Shown piece after piece: positions 31,338-36,172 of a stretch of 36,172 bases of DNA. Made by a program: the position numbers and the translations under genes. The notes below the pieces were generated by a model that was not told the origin of the DNA, ran no database searches, and was given only the letters and a program-made list of their open reading frames with translations. The DNA lies in contig CACXMH010000038.1 of NCBI GenBank assembly GCA_902768715.1, positions 1 through 36,172 of the forward strand, given 5' to 3'. How positions within the stretch are numbered: the stretch's first letter is position 1; each line of letters begins with the position of its first letter. Source of the stretch: Fibrobacter succinogenes. Its GTDB lineage: Bacteria > Fibrobacterota > Fibrobacteria > Fibrobacterales > Fibrobacteraceae.

Positions 31338-34300
31338 CTACCCCACCCCCAGCCTTTCCATGGCGATCTTCTTGCCGGTCTGGAAATCGCACTTGCCACT
31401 GCCCAGCTTGGGAAGGCTTTCCACCTTCACCACGGCGCCAGGCACCATCAGGGGCGGAAGCCCTATCTGGCGGAGCATGTCCTTCACCTCGTCTTCGGAC
31501 TTTTCGCCGGCATAGACCAGCACAATCTTTTCGCCCTTGCTCCCGTCGGGAACGGCCACGGCAAAATGGTCGATTTCGTCGAACATGGCGTTTTCCGAAA
31601 TCTTGAAATCCACGGAGCCGAGGCTCACCATCTCGCCGCCAAGCTTTGCAAATCGGCTGTAGCGGTCCACGATGGTCAGGTAGCCGTCTTCATCTACATG
31701 GCCCTTGTCGCCGGTCTTGTACCAGCGCTTGCCGTTGATAACGGCTATGGCCTGGGCGGTGCGTTCCGGGTCCTTCAGGTAGCCCTTCATAATCTGGGCA
31801 CCACCGATGAGAATCAATCCGTCGCCACCGATGGGCAGCTCTTCCATAGTGTCCGGATCTACAATGCGGAACTGGGTTCCCGGGAGAGGCGCTCCCACGG
31901 TCCCCGGCTTGTTGCCCTGCAGCACCGTCTTGTAGTCGTCCATCAGAACATCCTTGGTGTTTACCGCCGCCACGGGGGTGGTCTCGGTACAGCCAAAGCC
32001 TTCGAAAATTTCCAGTTTGAACTTGGTGCGGTATAGCTGGCGCACGTCTTCGCGAATCTTTTCGGCTCCGGCGTAGATGCTCCGCACATGGCCAAACATC
32101 AGCGGGTGCACCGCACGGTTCATGCCCCACATCCGCAAGAAGGTGCCCGTGGCCACCATGATAGTCACCTTGAACTGGGCGCACATGCGGGACACGAGCC
32201 TTGCATCCGTGGGGTCGGGGCAGGTAGCCACCGGCACGCCGTCCACCAAGCAAAGCATAGTCGTAATGGAGAACCCGAAGGCATGGAACAACGGGAGCGA
32301 CCCCAGGAACACGTCGTCGGAGCCGGGGTTCAGCACGCTTTCGCACTGCTTGATGTTACCCATCAAGTTGAAGTGGGTCAGTTCCACTCCCTTGGGGCGA
32401 CCCTCGGAACCGGAACTGAAAATAATCGTCGCCACGTCGTCCAGGGAGACCTTCTTGAAGAACCTAAGTTCCAAGTACCAGGCCGGAAGTAGCATCACCC
32501 GCAAGAAGTTCAGCACCAGGGCGGGCTTTTTCAGCTTTTCCTTCAGGTCTTCCATGTAATAGACCTTGTACTTGTCCAGAAGCTGCTCCATGGGGAGTCC
32601 CTTCTGCTTCAGCTTGTCGATAAACACCCGGGCGGTAATGATGGTCTTCACGTCGGCCACGTTACAGCAGTAGTCCATGGTCTCCGGCGTGTTGGTGTAG
32701 TTCAGGTTATAGACCGTCTTGCCCTTGATGAGGCAGGCCATATTCACGATGATGCCCGGGCCCGAAGGCGGAATCAGCACGCCCACGTTCTTTTCGCCCT
32801 TGGTAAGGCTGTCAATCATCTTGGCAAAAGTCAGGGATGCCGCCGCCAGGGCGTTTGCCGCCAGGTGGTGGCCGTCGGGACTATAGACCGAAGGTCCGCT
32901 CCCGATACGCTTGACCGTGCGTATCCAGGCAGACGCCACCGGACGGAGCAGCCGGATATAAGAGGTCCACGCCGTAATGGAAAGTTCCTGCACGGCCCGC
33001 TGGACCGTAACCGCATCCGCATCCAGGGGAAGTTCCTCGCCAAAGGCTACGGAGATGACACGGCCTTCGCTGTGAATCAGGTCCTTGAAGCCGGAACCCG
33101 CCTGGGAGTAACTGCTCCCCCACAGTCCCTGCACATAGAACGGCAAGAGTTTCAGGTGGTGCACATCCTTGATGGCGTCGGAATAGTCCAGGCGGAAACG
33201 GCTCATGTTACCCGTGGCGGTCATGGTGTTCTCGGGGAACATCACCACGGCCTCGCCCCGGAGCAGGGCCTCCCGGGCCTCCTTCATGGCGGACTCCGGG
33301 TGTGCAATGTCCAGCTCGATGGTCCGCATCTGTGAAAGGAGCAGACGCACATACCACTTTTCAAAAGGCCGCTTGGTAATCACAAAGCGCAAGGGGCGGG
33401 GGCTTGCCATCTGGATCATGGCCCAGTCCACATAAGAAATGTGGTTACCCACCAAAAGTACCGGACCTTCCCAGGGAATGCGCTCCACGCCAGACACCAG
33501 GAACTTGTAATGGAACGAAAGCACCGAGCGCATCAGCTGGCGAAGCAGCGTATGGGGCATGGCCATCAGGGCCCAAATGGTGCCGCCCAGGCACACGATA
33601 CCCAGAATAAAGAACAGGCTCATCCGGTCCAAGTTCAAGAACCGGATAAGGACAACGGCCACAATTTCAAAGAGGAGGATACAAAGGTTCTGCACCCCGT
33701 TGGCCACCGAAAGCACGTGGCCCGCCGACCTGGGCTTGGTATGGTACAGCAGCATGGAGAACATGGGAATCATGTAGATGCCGCCACAGAAACCCAGCAA
33801 GGTAAAGGCGATGGCGTTGTAGGGCCTGGGGATAAAGGGAATCAAGAATATGAGAATGGCAGCCCCGGCTGTGCCCATGGGGATAAGCCCGGTCTCGATA
33901 AAGTTCCTGGACATGCGCATGGCAAAGACGATGCCCACCACAAGACCCAGGGCCGTTCCGAAGATGGCGTAGTTGGCCAAGATATCCCGGTTAAAGAGCG
34001 AACCCGAACCGAACAGGTCCTGGATGATAAACACCAGTAGGAATATCATGACCCAGAACATGGAAAGCCCGATAATGGACTGGCGAAGCGCCCGGTTCAC
34101 CCAGAGCTTGCTCAGCTTGCGGCGGGTAAACAGCAGGTTCCAGTAACGCTTCCAGGGGAATTTCAGCTCGGCATCGTAGGCGCCAATAGGCGGGAGCCCG
34201 AAGGTGAACAGGATTCCCAAAATTTCAAGGGCCACGAGGGTTATCCCCACAGGGGCGAATGTCTGGAGCGCCTCCGAAAGATCCCCTGCCACAGGGAGCA

Positions 34301-34808
34301 TCCGCTCATAGGCGTAGGCGGTAACGCCTCCGCTCAGCACCAGGGCCACGAACAGGATAATCATCAGGATACCGCTCCCCTGGGCCAGGGAGCGCACCCC
34401 TACCAGTTCCTTCATGTAGCCGTTCTTGGCCGGACTCTGGAACGCCTGCAGCACAAAGAACAGGCCAATGGAAAGAAACTCGAACAGGAGGTTCGCCGTA
34501 CAGACCCCGTAACCGAACAGCACCACCGTAGGTAGCGAAAGCAGGGTCGTCCACCTAAGGACCCGTTCCTTGGGGAACTTGTCGGAAAAATAACCCGCAG
34601 GAGTCATGAGCAAGGCACAGGGCAGCAAGAACAACAGGTGCAGCACATAGAACTGCCAAGAGCCCATGGCCGTAAATCCGGCACGGCTCAGCACCAGTTC
34701 CATATAGGCGACAAGGATAGTAGAGAGGGCCACCTGGGTAAAGGCAAACCCATAAAAAGCAAAAAAACCCTTAGACTTTTTCATCGGTTTATCCCGTAAA
34801 TCTTTCAT
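31338..34808 (-). CDS. LplT-PlsC-acyl-ACP synthetase fusion (Aas-type lysophospholipid recycling)
   Basis: The protein has 1156 residues with three modules. Residues of about 1-420 form a 12-helix MFS transporter of the LplT type. About 430-630 is a PlsC-type acyltransferase with H456-x4-D461 (NHISYVD) and FPENTMTATG. About 650-1156 is an AMP-forming acyl-ACP synthetase with IIFSSGSEGRPKG near 795 and YKTGDKGHVDEDGYLTIVDR. In E. coli LplT is separate and Aas holds the other two. The protein would import lysophospholipid across the inner membrane and re-acylate it. The start may be 34808 or the ATG eight codons later (34784); neither has a strong ribosome site. It is alone in its unit. Confidence 0.92.
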   Translation of the reverse strand: MKDLRDKPMKKSKGFFAFYGFAFTQVALSTILVAYMELVLSRAGFTAMGSWQFYVLHLLFLLPCALLMTPAGYFSDKFPKERVLRWTTLLSLPTVVLFGYGVCTANLLFEFLSIGLFFVLQAFQSPAKNGYMKELVGVRSLAQGSGILMIILFVALVLSGGVTAYAYERMLPVAGDLSEALQTFAPVGITLVALEILGILFTFGLPPIGAYDAELKFPWKRYWNLLFTRRKLSKLWVNRALRQSIIGLSMFWVMIFLLVFIIQDLFGSGSLFNRDILANYAIFGTALGLVVGIVFAMRMSRNFIETGLIPMGTAGAAILIFLIPFIPRPYNAIAFTLLGFCGGIYMIPMFSMLLYHTKPRSAGHVLSVANGVQNLCILLFEIVAVVLIRFLNLDRMSLFFILGIVCLGGTIWALMAMPHTLLRQLMRSVLSFHYKFLVSGVERIPWEGPVLLVGNHISYVDWAMIQMASPRPLRFVITKRPFEKWYVRLLLSQMRTIELDIAHPESAMKEAREALLRGEAVVMFPENTMTATGNMSRFRLDYSDAIKDVHHLKLLPFYVQGLWGSSYSQAGSGFKDLIHSEGRVISVAFGEELPLDADAVTVQRAVQELSITAWTSYIRLLRPVASAWIRTVKRIGSGPSVYSPDGHHLAANALAAASLTFAKMIDSLTKGEKNVGVLIPPSGPGIIVNMACLIKGKTVYNLNYTNTPETMDYCCNVADVKTIITARVFIDKLKQKGLPMEQLLDKYKVYYMEDLKEKLKKPALVLNFLRVMLLPAWYLELRFFKKVSLDDVATIIFSSGSEGRPKGVELTHFNLMGNIKQCESVLNPGSDDVFLGSLPLFHAFGFSITTMLCLVDGVPVATCPDPTDARLVSRMCAQFKVTIMVATGTFLRMWGMNRAVHPLMFGHVRSIYAGAEKIREDVRQLYRTKFKLEIFEGFGCTETTPVAAVNTKDVLMDDYKTVLQGNKPGTVGAPLPGTQFRIVDPDTMEELPIGGDGLILIGGAQIMKGYLKDPERTAQAIAVINGKRWYKTGDKGHVDEDGYLTIVDRYSRFAKLGGEMVSLGSVDFKISENAMFDEIDHFAVAVPDGSKGEKIVLVYAGEKSEDEVKDMLRQIGLPPLMVPGAVVKVESLPKLGSGKCDFQTGKKIAMERLGVG

Positions 34809-34880
34809 GGGAAAGATACATAATTAGAAGCCCTACTGGCGGTCTTCAGACCTGCAAAAAAAGAAGGAAACGGAGAAATC

Positions 34881-34913
34881 AAAAAAATCCGGCGAGCCGA
34901 AGCCCACCGGATT
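34881..34913 (-). terminator. terminator of the 287-aa lipoprotein gene
   Basis: On the minus strand AATCCGGTGGGC pairs with GCTCGCCGGATT around a TTCG tetraloop, with two G-T pairs, and is followed by TTTTTT. It begins 23 nt after the stop codon. Confidence 0.9.
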
Positions 34914-34935
34914 CAAAAGTTTTTTCAAGAGCGGA

Positions 34936-35799
34936 TTACTTGTTCTCGAAGTAGTAGGTGGTCAGAGTCTTGCCATCCTGGGAGAACTGGATAATCTGCT
35001 TGCCCTTGGGAAGATCGCCGGTGATCTTGAACAGGTTTTCGGCCATGTAGGTCACCGTCAGGTTCGTGCCCTTGTCCTTGTCGGCAAAGAGTCCCTTCTT
35101 CTCGCTTTCTTCGAAGCCCTTGCAGTCCTTGTGGGCAGCCACGTCCTGTTCCACGGCGGGATAGGTCTTGGCAATGAGCGGAGAGGTCACGGAGCTAGCA
35201 TTGCGGTAGAAGACTTCCAGCTTGCCCTCGATTACGCGAGGAGCAGGCAGCGGAGACATCTTGGCAGCGTCCTTCTTGCCTTTCTTCTTGCTCTTCTTCT
35301 GGTCGGGCACCTTGGCACCGTCGCCAGCCTGGGGGCGTTCCAGCTGATAGCCAGCAATGGATTCGTTGCACTGGGTGGACCAGACAACCCATTCGTTGGA
35401 AATCTTCTTCGGGCCGTTTTCTTCGTCGCCAGGCAGGTAGAGACCCGGTTCAATCTGGTCGCTATAGATGTACAGCGTCACCTTCAGGTTCGGGTTTTCT
35501 TCGGTGGTAGAAATCATGTTCTTGCTCTTGATGTACTTGGAGCGGCCGGCGAGAATCTTGTAGTTACCCACGGGGACCTTTTCGAACTTGAACTGGCCCT
35601 TGCGGAGTTCCTGCTTGTACTTGTACTTTTCCTTGAGGGTGGAGTAGATAGTGGAGTCCATCCAGATGGTGGGCATTTCGAGAGGCTTGCCAGTGAAAGC
35701 GTCACAGACTTCACCTTCGATAGTACCGGTCTTTTCGCAACCGGTGAGAGCCATAGCCACGAGAGCGGCGGTAGCACAGAGAGTAAGTGTTTTTTTCAT
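34936..35799 (-). CDS. lipoprotein with carboxypeptidase-regulatory-like domain
   Basis: The protein has 287 residues. The signal peptide ends in LTGC, so it is a lipoprotein. Next to it is a transthyretin-like (CarboxypepD_reg) segment: IEGEVCDAFTGKPLEMPTIW, then GQFKFEKVPVGNYKILAGRS. A Lys-rich stretch (DQKKSKKKGKKDAAK) stands near residue 170 and separates it from a C-terminal beta-rich part (YMAENLFKITGDLPKGKQII). Four cysteines in the mature part may form disulfides. AAAAGGAAA precedes the start and TATATT (35824-35829) may be the promoter with a leader of about 17 nt. No enzymatic role is seen; it may be a surface or periplasmic structural protein. Confidence 0.85.
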   Translation of the reverse strand: MKKTLTLCATAALVAMALTGCEKTGTIEGEVCDAFTGKPLEMPTIWMDSTIYSTLKEKYKYKQELRKGQFKFEKVPVGNYKILAGRSKYIKSKNMISTTEENPNLKVTLYIYSDQIEPGLYLPGDEENGPKKISNEWVVWSTQCNESIAGYQLERPQAGDGAKVPDQKKSKKKGKKDAAKMSPLPAPRVIEGKLEVFYRNASSVTSPLIAKTYPAVEQDVAAHKDCKGFEESEKKGLFADKDKGTNLTVTYMAENLFKITGDLPKGKQIIQFSQDGKTLTTYYFENK

Positions 35800-35830
35800 T
35801 GTATTTCCTTTTGAATTTCTTTAAATATAC

Positions 35831-35856
35831 AAAAACCCTCCCGTTTTAGGGGAGGG
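35831..35856 (-). terminator. terminator of rpmE2
   Basis: On the minus strand CCCTCCC pairs with GGGAGGG around CTAAAAC and is followed by TTTTTG. It starts 10 nt after the rpmE2 stop. Confidence 0.92.
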
Positions 35857-35866
35857 CATAAAAAGA

Positions 35867-36169
35867 CTAGGCTTCTTCTTCGGCCTTGGCGGGAGCCGCC
35901 TTGCGGGTCTTGCGCTTTGCACCGGTGATGTTGCCGGCGAAACGCTTGTTGAAGCGGTCGATACGGCCAGCCGTATCCACGCGATGCTGCTTGCCCGTCC
36001 AGAACGGATGGGTATCAGCGGTGATTTCCAGAGAAATCACGCTATGTTCAACCCCATCGATAGTCTTCTTTTCGGCGGAAGACTTCGTGGAGCGGGTGAT
36101 GTATTCTTTACCCGTATTCGCATCGACGAACACGACCGGTTGATAGTTAGGGTGGATACCTTCTTTCAT
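35867..36169 (-). CDS. rpmE2: 50S ribosomal protein L31 type B
   Basis: The protein has 100 residues. It opens MKEGIHPNYQPVVFVDANTG and has the L31 blocks YITRST, ISLEITADTHPFWTGKQ and VDTAGRIDRFNKRF. There is no cysteine, so it is the zinc-free (type B) paralogue. The C-terminal 20 residues are an extra Lys/Ala/Glu tail. Type B proteins often replace the zinc form when zinc is short, but here it may be the only copy; the window does not tell. The start codon lies three bases from the window edge, so no promoter is visible. Confidence 0.95.
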   Translation of the reverse strand: MKEGIHPNYQPVVFVDANTGKEYITRSTKSSAEKKTIDGVEHSVISLEITADTHPFWTGKQHRVDTAGRIDRFNKRFAGNITGAKRKTRKAAPAKAEEEA

Positions 36170-36172
36170 TTT

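Overview
The window looks like a chromosomal segment of a Fibrobacter species. The best evidence is the Fibrobacter 'FISUMP' paralogous domain (TIGR02145-type, with motifs such as TWMAQNLNYAD followed by CPDGWWLP), present in the lipoprotein at 13949-16969 and, in altered form, in the gene at 4508-6619. Housekeeping genes (thrS, radA, fumarase, rsmE, rpmE2) are GC-rich and intact. The organism is Gram-negative, judging from several lipobox lipoproteins and an LplT-Aas fusion.

Layout. (a) 1-796: 3' part of thrS. (b) 797-12300: an accessory island between thrS and radA. It holds a GNAT/small-protein pair on the minus strand, a hairpin-rich non-coding stretch, a six-gene plus-strand zinc-ribbon cassette (2309-9741), four unrecognised genes, and REP-like hairpins. 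A 51-nt diverged copy of the thrS 3' end (12247-12297) lies at the far edge, so the island is bracketed by two thrS-like 3' ends. (c) 12504-20584: radA, a FISUMP lipoprotein, then on the minus strand class I fumarase and a dCMP-deaminase-type enzyme, then an Ala/Pro-rich membrane protein and a 36-aa membrane peptide. (d) 20669-23335: a YfhO-family membrane protein gene interrupted by about 175 bp of antisense coding-like DNA. (e) 23384-36169: mostly minus-strand genes. These are a lipoprotein, a HAD hydrolase divergent from rsmE, a compact run of membrane GT-C/NPCBM protein, GT-B glycosyltransferase, DUF4261-like protein and acyl-ACP thioesterase, then a triple-fusion LplT-PlsC-acyl-ACP synthetase, another lipoprotein and ribosomal protein L31 type B.

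The most interesting part is the cassette at 2309-9741. Its genes are a zinc-ribbon tail-anchored protein, a zinc-ribbon C25 (gingipain/caspase-clan) protease without a signal peptide, a small OB-like protein, a zinc-ribbon plus eight-cysteine module whose FISUMP domain is split by a membrane insertion, an SPFH/band-7 coiled-coil protein with zinc ribbons at both ends, and a DUF4365 nuclease-like protein. Four of the six share zinc ribbons of one type or a related one, and genes 4-6 are tightly packed. The set combines membrane-scaffold parts (as in the ydjFGHI/Psp-type envelope-stress toolkit) with protease and nuclease effectors, so I infer a stress-sensing or anti-phage system. That role is an inference from domains and context, not shown by the sequence.

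A second general signal is a hexamer of the form TANNTT placed 6-7 nt before the ATG of several genes that lack a Shine-Dalgarno sequence, which suggests leaderless transcripts. I found no tRNA, rRNA, CRISPR array, integrase or transposase.
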